A stretch of 24,039 nt of DNA from Anaerolineales bacterium (GTDB lineage: Bacteria; Chloroflexota; Anaerolineae; 4572-78; J111): the NCBI GenBank assembly GCA_012032575.1, contig JAAUSP010000042.1, positions 1 to 24,039 of the forward strand, read 5' to 3'. Below, piece by piece: positions 1-8,111 of the stretch. A program made the translations under genes and the position numbers. Each line of letters opens with the position of its first letter. Within the stretch, counting starts at the first letter, position 1. The notes beneath the pieces are model-generated. The model did not search any database. It was not told the DNA's origin and was given only the letters and a program-made list of their open reading frames with translations.

Positions 1-2
1 GG

Positions 3-779
3 CTGGAGGGACGCGACCATGGGGCATCGCTGTTGGACGCTGCTCCCCGTGAGGTGATTGAAGGGGTGTTGGAGGTCAATCCGGCGGCGGTGCAGGCCCG
101 GCTGCGGCGCGAGGTCGGGGAGCAACTGCCACCGGCTTTGACCCAGCGAGTGGCCGATCAGCTTTATCGGCAAATGTCCGGCCTGACCCTTTATCAGCAA
201 TTGCGCCGGGGGTTGACCCTGGCTCCGCTCCTGGAGGCTTTATATGCCAGCTATGCCGAGGCGTCCTTTAACGAGCCGCCTGGCGACGAACTCAAAGCGC
301 TGGAAAAAGTGTTGAGCGAGACCGACCACCCGCTGCTGAGTCTGTTTGTGGCCTATTGGCGCAATCCGCGCCAACGCCTGCCCCAGGCCCTGGAGCAGGC
401 CGACGATACGGCTTATCGCCAATTTGTCGAAGCCGCGCTCCGTTTAAAACTGCTCGACCCGTTGAATCTGCTCAGCCGGGGTAAAGTTGACGCCTTCCTG
501 GAGTTATATCTGGCCGCCGGGGTTGAGAACGGGGACGACCTGGTTGAAGCCTTGCTGAAACTGGATGCTTCGGCCGCACTGGCTCGCCTGAACGGTTATT
601 TGACCAGGCTGCCGGCCAAAGAGCTAAGGCGCATCGCCGACCTGGTAGAAGACCGGCGCGACATCCCAGACTCTTTCGAGGCAGCCCTGACTAAAGCAAT
701 CGCCGCGCTGCCCCCGGAAAGCGGCTTGACCGATAAATTACAGGCGTTGTGGCGGAGAGTTTCAGGGGGAGGGGATTAA
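3..779 (+). CDS. Hypothetical helical protein, 3' end only
   Basis: The reading frame is open from base 3, so the gene probably begins left of the window. A TTG at 33 is the first possible internal start, but no ribosome binding site is seen before it. The visible part, about 258 residues, is rich in Leu, Ala, Glu and Arg and reads as a chain of amphipathic helices. No signal peptide, membrane segment or catalytic motif is visible, and I do not recognise the family. The gene is clearly GC-richer than everything downstream and ends in Gly-Gly-Gly-Asp before a TAA. It is convergent with the cheW at 902-1363 and shows no link to chemotaxis. It could be the tail of a larger helical or repeat protein. 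The coding call is firm; the function is unknown. Confidence 0.7.
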   Translation: MEGRDHGASLLDAAPREVIEGVLEVNPAAVQARLRREVGEQLPPALTQRVADQLYRQMSGLTLYQQLRRGLTLAPLLEALYASYAEASFNEPPGDELKALEKVLSETDHPLLSLFVAYWRNPRQRLPQALEQADDTAYRQFVEAALRLKLLDPLNLLSRGKVDAFLELYLAAGVENGDDLVEALLKLDASAALARLNGYLTRLPAKELRRIADLVEDRRDIPDSFEAALTKAIAALPPESGLTDKLQALWRRVSGGGD

Positions 780-813
780 CATGCTATCAACCGTAAAATC
801 GAGAATCAAAAGA

Positions 814-870
814 GAGACCAGTGAATTCGCAGCTTAAGTGTTAATTAACCCTGCGAGATAAACTGGTCTC
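814..870. repeat. 9-bp perfect inverted repeat between convergent genes
   Basis: GAGACCAGT at 814-822 is the exact reverse complement of ACTGGTCTC at 862-870, with 39 bases between the arms. The spacer holds three short palindromes: GAATTC, CTTAAG and TTAATTAA. The repeat lies in the 122-base gap between the end of the first gene and the end of the minus-strand cheW. It could act as a bidirectional terminator or a protein site, but it has no T-run and the loop is long. The function is not established. Confidence 0.45.
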
Positions 871-901
871 ACCCTATGGTTACAATTAGTCGTGCCAAAT
901 G

Positions 902-1363
902 TTATACGGCATTAATTTCTGCGGCCGATAACTGAGTTGTCTCCTCGATCGAAAGCACCTTCTTTAAATCCAGCAAAATAACCAAACGTTCATCTATTTT
1001 TGCAATGCCGGTAATAAAAGCTGAAGCGGCTGTCACCATTAATGGTGGAGGCGGCTGAATGCTCTCTTCTTGTAGCCGAAGGACCTCAGTCACCGCATCA
1101 ACGATCATACCTACGGTAAGATTATTAATTTCAACTACAATGATACGTGTATCTTTGTTAGCCTCAATATTTGGTAGGCCAAAGCGTTTGCGCAGATCTA
1201 CTACAGATAAGACGACTCCGCGTAAATTAGTAACACCTTCTATAAAATCAGGTGCGTGGGGCACCGCAACAAGAGGTTGCATTTTTATGATACTCTCGAC
1301 CAATGCAATATCAACCCCATAGTATTCATTTGCCAATTTAAAGACAACCAGTTGATTCTCCAT
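902..1363 (-). CDS. cheW: CheW-like coupling protein (divergent copy)
   Basis: This 153-residue protein is a single CheW domain, the SH3-like adaptor that links chemoreceptors to the kinase CheA. Family features are the N-terminal MENQLVVFKL strand, the VPHAPDFIEGVTNLRG segment, VVDLRKRFGLP, the DTRIIVVEIN strand and VDAVTEVLRL. The start is supported by AAAGGAGA six bases before the ATG on the minus strand. It is very similar along its whole length to the second CheW at 4813-5265, which faces the opposite way, so the two are recent paralogues. This copy stands apart from the main che operon and is transcribed away from it. It may serve a different receptor set or be left over from a duplicated cheW-cheA pair, since a cheA remnant lies on its other side. 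Confidence 0.95.
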   Translation of the reverse strand: MENQLVVFKLANEYYGVDIALVESIIKMQPLVAVPHAPDFIEGVTNLRGVVLSVVDLRKRFGLPNIEANKDTRIIVVEINNLTVGMIVDAVTEVLRLQEESIQPPPPLMVTAASAFITGIAKIDERLVILLDLKKVLSIEETTQLSAAEINAV

Positions 1364-1709
1364 GTTAAATCTCCTTTAATTAAGAAAATTGAGTTAAATT
1401 GTGACCAGTATGGTTAGCCGTCGTTACCGACACCAAGTTCCCTGGTTAGATAATTCCGTCCAATCAATTATTTCTGTAGCAGCCGTATTCTTTATACCCT
1501 ACCAAAAGTTTAGTTTTTACTCTTTTTCTGCGTTGTATAAGTAGAAAATTTTGTTTTACGCCCTCATTAATATCGCCTGATAACTGGGTTTCTATATAAA
1601 AAAAACGTAAAAGGGAGTTGGTCTAAACGCTTTACACGTCGTTTATGCAAAAAGCATGTGAATGACCGATATAATAAGGATGTAGCTCGATTGCTCTGGG
1701 TGACATTCT
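1364..1709. other. Divergent intergenic region, 346 bases
   Basis: This AT-rich gap lies between the minus-strand cheW and the plus-strand cheA remnant, so it should hold promoters for both directions. On the plus strand a TATAAT is present at 1670-1675. On the minus strand several AT-rich hexamers exist, but none has a convincing -35 partner. No open frame, tRNA or long repeat is seen here. Confidence 0.5.
1670..1675 (+). promoter_or_regulatory. Candidate sigma70 -10 box before the cheA remnant
   Basis: A perfect TATAAT lies 35 bases before the ATG at 1710. The hexamer at the ideal -35 distance does not resemble TTGACA. A small hairpin, ATGC-AAAAA-GCAT (1645-1657), covers that place. This makes it either a weak or activator-dependent promoter, or a chance match. 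Confidence 0.4.
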
Positions 1710-2213
1710 ATGACCGATTTCAATGACAAGATGAGTGACAACCGGGTTCTAACTTCTGACAATGATACCTATTTGCGTATCAAATCTAGCAAAAATTCTC
1801 ATTTGTTGGATATGGTGGTCGGTGCACTAAGTCTGACTGGTGCTCAAGTTACTGGTCATCCACAGTTGGCTGGGTTAGAGCTGGAGAGGTTTGACATTGC
1901 CGTCCATAACCTGAATTTGCTGATTCGTAAATTGCAGGATATGGCGTCAGGTCTACGCCTTATATCTATTGATGGTATCTTTAAACGGGTGCAGCGACTG
2001 ATACGTGATTTGGCGCATCAAACAGGCAAAGCCGTTGATTTGGTTTTGGAGGGCGAGAATACCGAGATTGATAAGGTTTTACTTGATCAATTGCATGACC
2101 TGCTTATGCATATCATCCGCAACACCGTAGACCACGGCCTGGAATTATCTATCGAACGGCATGCAACGAGTAAACCGACACGTGGTCAGATTCTTCTCTC
2201 GGCCCATCAGTAG
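1710..2213 (+). pseudogene. Truncated CheA remnant (dimerisation helices plus N-box)
   Basis: The 167-residue frame matches only the middle of CheA. It has a dimerisation-like helix (YLRIKSSKNSHLLDMVVGAL), the second long helix ending near GIFKRVQRLIRDLAHQTGK, and the start of the ATPase domain with the N-box NTVDHGLE. No HPt domain, phosphoacceptor His, G1 or G2 ATP-binding box, or CheW-like domain is present. Reading past the TAG at 2211-2213 gives AQEILVR and then TAA, which still aligns with the CheA strand just before the G1 box. The TAG therefore looks like a nonsense change (CAG to TAG), followed by loss of the 3' half. The remnant is diverged from the full CheA at 5364-7452. It could still be expressed as a small dimerisation-domain protein, but decay is the simpler reading. 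Confidence 0.75.
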
Positions 2214-2286
2214 GCCCAGGAAATATTAGTACGTTAATAGCACCTTTACCTTTTTTTTATGGGTTAGAAAAATTTTGAGCCGATAA

Positions 2287-2310
2287 ATAGGGGTAGAGCA
2301 AACCCCCTAT
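2287..2310 (+). terminator. Weak terminator-like hairpin
   Basis: ATAGGGG (2287-2293) pairs with CCCCTAT (2304-2310) around a 10-base loop and is followed by CTTTT. It sits between the cheA remnant and the hybrid kinase start at 2329. The stem is only 7 bp and the T-run is short, so at best it is a leaky terminator. Confidence 0.35.
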
Positions 2311-2328
2311 CTTTTGAGTATAAGGCTA

Positions 2329-3916
2329 ATGGACACACTTACAAATCAAGCCAGTGACTCTCACAATGCACCGCTAATTCTGATTGTAGATGACGAAATT
2401 ACAATGCGTCGCTTATTGAGTACCATTTAGCCCGAGATGGTTATAAAGTGGTAGAGGCTGAGGATGGAGCACAAGCGATATCAATCTTTGAAAGCCTCCA
2501 GCCAGACTTGGTTTTACTGGATGCTATGATGCCGTTGATGGATGGTTTTGCCACTTGTGCTCATTTACGAACACTTCCGGCTAGTGAAGGAACTCCTATC
2601 CTAATGGTCACCGCGCTTACAGATAATGAGGCTGTAGAACGGGCATTTGAGGTAGGGTCTACTGACTATATTATTAAGCCTGTTCACAAAGCGGTTTTGC
2701 GCCATCGAGTACGTCATTTGGTCCGGGCCAAGCAAGCGGAAGATGCTCTACGCCGTAGTGAACGTCTCTATCGGGCTATTGTTGAAGATCAAACCGAATT
2801 TATTTGTCGCTTTTTGCCGAATGGGGTCTTGACTTTTGTTAATGAAGTCTACTGTCGTTACTTGGACCGACAGCCTCAAGAACTTATTGGACACAACTTC
2901 ATGCCATTCATTTCAACTGAAGATATTGACCTGGTTGAACATCACTTGGCTTCGTTGAATTTAGACAACCCAGTTGAAACAATTGAGTACCGAGTAAATA
3001 AACCTACAGGCGAAATAGGCTGGCATCAGTGGACCCATCGCCTGATTTTTGATGATCAAGGACACCTGATTGAGTTGCAAGGGGTAGGACGTGATATTAC
3101 CGAGCGAAAACAAATGGAGACACGCTTACTCAATGCCCAAAATCGGCCGATTTAGGGACTCTGGCAGCCGGAGTTGCTCACGAAATCAATTCACCGTTAC
3201 AGGTAATAACGGGTCTTAGCCGAAGCTTAATTGACCGCCTTGACCAGGGCGAGATAGACCCGGCTTATTTCAGTCAGAAGTTAGAAACTATTCGCCGAAA
3301 TGGCTGGCGCTGTGCTGAGATTGTCCGTTCGCTCCGGACTTACGCACATGCCTCGGCAACGCAACTGGAATTGTATGACCTTAATGCATTAGTGCAGGAC
3401 ACCTTACTGTTGATAGAACATCAACTCAAGAGTTGGTCTAATATTTCTGTTACTACTGACCTTGTATCAGATTTACCCTTTCTTCTTTGCGATCGGAATC
3501 AAATCACCCAGGCTCTCATTAATCTGCTTACCAATGCTCGCGATGCTATGCCCGAAACAGGCGATATCATCATCCGTACTAATTATGAAGCCAAGACATC
3601 ACGTCTTATACTTCAAGTTGCCGATACTGGTTCTGGTATCCCTCCTTCTGTTCAGTCCAAAATTTTTGATCCATTTTTCACTACCAAGCCGGTAGGCAAA
3701 GGCACCGGGTTGGGGTTGTCCATCATTACCGGAATTGTCAATGCCTATGGTGGTGAAATTAAGGTTGATAGTGTGCCTCAGCAGGGTACAACTTTTACGA
3801 TCTTTTTCCCGGCTAATCCTCTACCCGTAGTAGCTTATCACGCTACAGCATCAGGACGTTTTGACGATACAGTTTATCCCACTTCCAGGGTAAATGGATT
3901 CCCTGGAAATTCATAA
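2329..3916 (+). CDS. REC-PAS-histidine kinase hybrid (two apparent 1-base frameshifts)
   Basis: Reconstructed, this is a soluble sensor kinase of about 529 residues with no membrane segment. An N-terminal receiver domain (LIVDDE; phosphoacceptor Asp65 in LLDAMMP; KPVH) is followed by a PAS domain (about 144-262, ending GRDITERK). Then come a HisKA dimerisation domain with the phosphorylated His285 in AGVAHEINSPL, and a HATPase domain with N-box (LINLLTNARDAM), G1 (DTGSGIP) and G2 (GKGTGLGLSI). The frame is broken twice. At TTT 2426-2428, one added T joins MRRLLSTI to LARDGYKVVEAEDG. At AAAA 3139-3142, one added A joins LLNAQ to the ADLGTLAAG H-box segment. As written, the open pieces are 2329-2430, 2448-3155 and about 3156-3916. 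Both breaks fit consensus errors. Two receiver proteins follow directly and are its likely phosphotransfer partners. Confidence 0.85.
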
Positions 3917-3930
3917 TGCAGGAGATCTTT

Positions 3931-4281
3931 ATGACAAAAATTCTTATTGCCGAAGATGAACTTGATCTACGTGAGTTCTTGCGAGATGAACTCGATTTCG
4001 CTGGATTTAAGGCATCTGTAGTAGCTACTGGTGCAGACGCTATTGTTGCTGCGGCCGAGGAGCGCTTTGATTTATTCTTATTGGATATGCTTATGCCCGG
4101 CTTGGATGGCCTGCAAACAATTCGGGTTCTCCGTAAAGTAGCCCCTGGTGTACCAATTCTGGGGCTAACCGGTTATGTAGGACGTGGTTATATGGCTGAG
4201 GCAGCGGCTATGGGTGTAACTTGCCTGAGCAAGCCAATAGATATGCCTCGCCTCATTGATGAAATCAGGGAACTTTTGTAG
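3931..4281 (+). CDS. CheY-like single-domain response regulator
   Basis: This stand-alone receiver domain of 116 residues has acidic residues in AEDE near the N-terminus, phosphoacceptor Asp52 in LLDMLMP, the switch Thr in LGLTGY and the conserved Lys in SKPID. No output domain is attached, so it should signal by protein contact or pass phosphate on. The start at 3931 is chosen because AGGAG lies six bases upstream; an ATG at 3916 has no such site and would overlap the kinase stop. It follows the hybrid kinase by 14 bases, implying one transcript and a cognate pair. It resembles the next gene closely, sharing the E-L-x-F-A-G-F pattern in helix 1, so the two are tandem duplicates. Confidence 0.9.
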   Translation: MTKILIAEDELDLREFLRDELDFAGFKASVVATGADAIVAAAEERFDLFLLDMLMPGLDGLQTIRVLRKVAPGVPILGLTGYVGRGYMAEAAAMGVTCLSKPIDMPRLIDEIRELL

Positions 4282-4306
4282 TTTAGTTTTTGTTAAGGAG
4301 GTCTTT

Positions 4307-4702
4307 ATGGCCCGTATTCTAGTAGTAGATGATGAGTCGGATTTAGTCGATTACTTGGCTGGTGAACTCAAATTTGCCGGCTTTCAAACGGATACTGCTT
4401 ACAACGGGGTGGAAGCCATACTTAAAGTTCTGGACCACACCCCAAATGTTGTCCTAATGGATGTGCGAATGCCTAAATTAGACGGTATCAACGCTCTAAA
4501 AATTATTCGACGTATTGCTCCAGAACTGCCCGTACTGATGTTTACTGGTCAAGCAGGGCAAGGCGATATGTACGAAGCTACCCGTCTCGGCGCTTTTACC
4601 TGTTTGCTGAAACCAATCGCTATAGAGGATTTACTCAATGTACTTCAGCAAGTTCTTGTGCAGACACCGAATAAAAAAATAGATATTCTTCACTTTAATT
4701 AA
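4307..4702 (+). CDS. CheY-like single-domain response regulator (second copy)
   Basis: This 131-residue receiver domain has the VVDDE acidic pocket, phosphoacceptor Asp52 in LMDVRMP, the switch Thr in MFTGQ and the conserved Lys in LKPIA. A strong AAGGAGG five bases before the ATG at 4307 fixes the start, although the frame is open further upstream. A C-terminal extension of about 15 polar residues follows the last helix. It lies 25 bases after the preceding receiver and is its tandem paralogue. Together with the hybrid kinase it forms a three-gene His-Asp relay module just before the che operon. A 110-base gap before cheW may hold a promoter, though I saw no clear one. Confidence 0.9.
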   Translation: MARILVVDDESDLVDYLAGELKFAGFQTDTAYNGVEAILKVLDHTPNVVLMDVRMPKLDGINALKIIRRIAPELPVLMFTGQAGQGDMYEATRLGAFTCLLKPIAIEDLLNVLQQVLVQTPNKKIDILHFN

Positions 4703-4812
4703 CATCGTAGAAGACAAGACCTACTATCTCTAGTTGGCTTACAAATAGATTTTTGATTGCATCTTTACCATAGATAGGGGTTTTAGTCCGAATAAAATGA
4801 GGAGAGCCTTAT

Positions 4813-5265
4813 ATGGAAAACCAGTTAGTAGTCTTTAAATTAGTCAATGAATATTATGGTATTGATATTGCTGCGGTGGAAAGCATTATTAAATTGCAGC
4901 CAATTACTGTAGTACCACATGCCCCTTCTTTTGTTGAGGGCGTAATCAATCTGCGTGGGGCCATCTTGCCTGTAATTGACTTGCGTAAGCGGTTCGATTT
5001 GCCCTCTGTCGAGTCTACCAAAGATACGCGCATTGTTATTGTCGAGATAAACGGAGTCATGGCTGGTATGGTGGTAGATGCAGTGACAGAAGTATTGCGG
5101 CTCTCCGAAGAGTCTATTGACCCTTTGTCACCATTGGTGACCACATCTAATGCCGCTTTTATTCGAAGCATTGCTAAATTAGAAGGGCGCCTCATTATTC
5201 TACTCGACTTGGAGAAGGTAATTATTAGCCAAGAGAAAATAGAACTGGCCCCAATTTCTTTATAA
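4813..5265 (+). CDS. cheW: CheW coupling protein (operon copy)
   Basis: This 150-residue CheW is the adaptor that bridges receptors and CheA at the membrane-associated signalling array. The domain fills the whole protein: MENQLVVFKLVNEYYG, VPHAPSFVEGVINLRG, PVIDLRKRFDLP, DTRIVIVEIN and VDAVTEVLRL. GAGGAGAG six bases upstream supports the ATG. It opens the main che cluster, with the next gene, cheA, starting about 100 bases later. It is nearly superimposable on the minus-strand CheW at 902-1363, so the two form an inverted paralogous pair about 3.5 kb apart. The sequence does not say which receptor it serves, as no MCP is in the window. Confidence 0.95.
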   Translation: MENQLVVFKLVNEYYGIDIAAVESIIKLQPITVVPHAPSFVEGVINLRGAILPVIDLRKRFDLPSVESTKDTRIVIVEINGVMAGMVVDAVTEVLRLSEESIDPLSPLVTTSNAAFIRSIAKLEGRLIILLDLEKVIISQEKIELAPISL

Positions 5266-5363
5266 GAACTTTATGAAATCTCGGTCAAGAAGTAAATTTC
5301 GATAGCCGATAGTATATAGTAGTTTGATAGCTACAATGCTGAGTCAAGGCGGAATTAAATCTT

Positions 5364-7452
5364 ATGGGACAAAAACTAAGCTTCGATATTGAAGCCGATG
5401 AACTTGAAATATTTCTCGAAGAAGCAAATGAACATCTCCAGTCTATGGAGGCAGGTATACTGCGCCTGGAGCATTCCATTGATCCTGATGTGCTCAATGC
5501 AATTTTTAGAGCAGCTCATACCCTTAAGGCACTGGCGGGTACTATTGGTCATCATCGTATGGCCGAGCTAACCCACACAATAGAGACTCTCTTTGATGCC
5601 ATGAGGACGGCTAAATTTTCTCCTGATCAAGCCGTAATTGATGATCTGTTGACCGCTGTTGACATTTTGAAGGCGTTACGGGATGAAATTATTACGCTGG
5701 AACCTAGCTCTATTGATGCTACAGCCATTCTTACCCGTTTAGGAGCGGCTCTCACGCCTGATAATCTGGCAAAAGCAAACGGTAGTGGAAAGATAGCTCA
5801 AACGTCCCGAGGTGTTTCCGGTTCATTTGAGCACGACTTTGCGGCAACCGAAACAGTTTTGCAAAGCGGACAGACTCTGCTGGAAATCACGTTAACCACC
5901 ACCGCTACCGCCTTTGCCCCCGCAGCTCGACTTTCACAAGCAGTAATGGCATTAATGGAAATAGGGCGGATTGTAACTCAAAATCCCACAATGATGGATT
6001 TAGCCAATGCCCGTCATAACGGTAGTTTATGGTTGATTTTGGCTACTTCGTCCGAGATTGAAACTATTCAGGATATCCTGGCAGGAATTTCTGACTTGGC
6101 GGACTATCAGGTACAGCCTTATGAACAAAAGAAGCAGGCGAGTCAGCAGATAGAAAAACTGAGCCCCAAAGTCCCTGCTCCGAATCCCCAAACTGCTGCA
6201 TTTGAGCAAAGTGGGGAGAAAACCGTTCGTATTAGCGTAGAACGGCTTGATGCATTAATGAACTTGGTTGGCGAACTGGTCACGAGCCGCAATCGCTTGT
6301 TACAACTTGAAGGTGCGCTGCGAAATCAACACGGAAAAACCGAGTCGATAAATGATATAGGCGAAGTGAATAGTCACTTTAGTCGAATGGTAGATCGGTT
6401 ACAAGAGGAAGTTATGCGTGCGCGTATGTTACCGATAGCTTCACTCTTTGATAAGTTCCCTCGTATTGTACGTGATGTAGCCCGAACTGCCGGCAAACAG
6501 GTTAACTTAGTAGTTGAAGGAGAGGCAACTGAGCTGGACCGCACTTTGATAGAAGCTATTGGTGATCCATTAGTTCACTTGCTACGAAATGCTATAGATC
6601 ATGGCCTTGAATCACCAGAAGATCGATTAAAAGCCAGTAAACCGGCCGCTGGTACAGTAAGGTTGACAGCGGCTCATCTTGAAGGCCAGATTGTTATTAC
6701 CGTAGAAGATGATGGCAGAGGTATTGACCCCAACCGTGTGCGCCGAGCAGCAGTTAGTCGTGAGTTACTGACCGAAGCAGAAGTGGCTCAACTCGATGAT
6801 GACGCTGCCATTGATCTAATCTTTAGGCCTAATTTATCTACCGCCGAACAGGTTACAAAGTTATCTGGTCGAGGTGTAGGCATGGATGTGGTCCGCTCTA
6901 ATGTGGAGAGATTGAGTGGCTCTGTAGTAGTAGAAAGTAAACTCGGAATGGGTACAACTTTTCGAGTCACTTTGCCTCTCACCTTAGCGATTGTTCAGGC
7001 GATGCTGGTTTCAGTGCAAGAGGGGGTATATGCTATTCCACTAGCAAGCATTGTTGAGTCACTTTATTTAGTTGAAACTGACATTCATACGATCAAAAGG
7101 TAGTCCTGCTATTTCCTGGCGGAACACAGTCCTGCCTTTGTTAGATTTGCGTGACTTTTTCAACACTTCTGTAAATCCAGCAAGAGCAGACCTGCGGCGT
7201 TCACGTGTTGCATCAACCAATGGAACTAGGCCAGCGGTAGTAGTGGTATCTTGGGGAAAGCTTCGAGTTGGACTTATTGTTGACAAAATCATCGGTAAAC
7301 AAGATATAGTGGTTAAATCGCTCAGCTCTATCATTGGAGAAATACCGGGACTATCGGGCGGTGCAATTTTGGGAGATGGACAGATTGCACTCATCATTGA
7401 TGCATCTAATCTGATTAACGCAGCTTTGCGTCTGAAGAAACAACCGATCTGA
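5364..7452 (+). CDS. cheA: CheA chemotaxis histidine kinase (apparent 1-base frameshift near the 3' end)
   Basis: Reconstructed length is about 695 residues with the full CheA order. HPt domain, about 1-110, with phosphorylated His52 in AAHTLKALAGTIG. A CheY/CheB-binding P2-like segment, about 172-252. Dimerisation helices, about 287-370. HATPase domain with N-box NAIDHGLE (409-416), G1 DDGRG (449-453) and G2 GRGVGMD (502-508). C-terminal CheW-like domain, about 545-695. The frame breaks at AAAA 7095-7098: removing one A joins ETDIHTIK to GSPAISWRNTVLPLLDL, which aligns residue for residue with the CheA consensus. As written, a TAG at 7101-7103 ends the first 579 codons and the rest lies in another frame to 7452. 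The kinase phosphorylates CheY and CheB. A loose AAGG-type site lies about 10 bases before the ATG. Confidence 0.93.
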
Positions 7453-7459
7453 GGATAAT

Positions 7460-8056
7460 ATGACAAACGTATTGTTGGATGGACCTATTACTAATTTCCA
7501 ATCAAAGAATATACTACAGTTGGCTATGCAACATGCCGCACGTGGTCTATCAGATATGGTAGAGCGGCCAATTACTATTGATGTATTAAAGGTCGAGACA
7601 CTATCGCTCAGTCAGATTATTGGGCATGCAGGCAGCCCTGAAACGGAAATAGTTGGTGTGTATTTGTTGATTGAGGGTGATTTTACGGGGCAAGTTATCT
7701 TAATGCTGCCATTACACGAGGCATTTTATCTGGTTGACCTGTTATTGTGTCTTACCCCAGGCACAACCACATCACTGGGAGACTTGGAGCGTTCTGCCCT
7801 GGCAGAGGTAGGCAATTTAACGGTTTCCTACTTCTTGAATGAAATAGCGAATCGTACAACCGTATCCTCGCGTCCTTCGCCTCCGGCGGTAATGGTTGAT
7901 ATGTTGGGTGCTATTATGAATGTAATTGCTGCCCCAATGGCTACCGTGAGCGATGCAACTTTGGTAGTCGAAACGATTTTTCAAGAGTCAGGACGAACAG
8001 TATTGGGTTATTTTTGGGTCTTACCCTATCCCACAGTAGCCGACAGTGGAGAGTAG
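7460..8056 (+). CDS. cheC: CheC-like CheY-P phosphatase
   Basis: This 198-residue protein belongs to the CheC/CheX/FliY phosphatase family, which removes phosphate from CheY-P. The second half carries the signature: Glu116 and Asn119 in ALAEVGN, followed by 22 residues and Pro142, the classic E-x-x-N-x22-P pattern. The matching helix in the first half (MQHAARGLSDM) lacks the Glu/Asn pair, so only one of the two active sites usual in CheC remains. CheC also binds CheD, which is encoded next, a pairing that makes the call stronger. The start at 7460 has GAGGA just upstream, overlapping the cheA stop, so it is probably translationally coupled to cheA. Confidence 0.88.
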   Translation: MTNVLLDGPITNFQSKNILQLAMQHAARGLSDMVERPITIDVLKVETLSLSQIIGHAGSPETEIVGVYLLIEGDFTGQVILMLPLHEAFYLVDLLLCLTPGTTTSLGDLERSALAEVGNLTVSYFLNEIANRTTVSSRPSPPAVMVDMLGAIMNVIAAPMATVSDATLVVETIFQESGRTVLGYFWVLPYPTVADSGE

Positions 8057-8111
8057 AGAAGTATTTTCTCTTTAATGTCCCCTGTATCTCACAAAGGATG
8101 TAGGTGAAATT

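Noticed and set aside
814..870. Cloning-vector cassette (paired outward-facing GAGACC/GGTCTC with EcoRI-, AflII- and PacI-like sites)
   Set aside because: The flanking DNA is bacterial coding sequence on both sides with no vector backbone, and short palindromes arise easily in AT-rich gaps. Kept only as an inverted repeat.
1364..1709. Riboswitch or small RNA in the divergent gap
   Set aside because: Only a 4-bp hairpin and scattered AT-rich hexamers are visible; no conserved aptamer-like structure or terminator was found.
7095..7103. Programmed ribosomal frameshift in cheA at AAAAGG
   Set aside because: There is no upstream Shine-Dalgarno stimulator or clear downstream hairpin, CheA is not known to use recoding, and similar breaks occur at other runs in unrelated genes.
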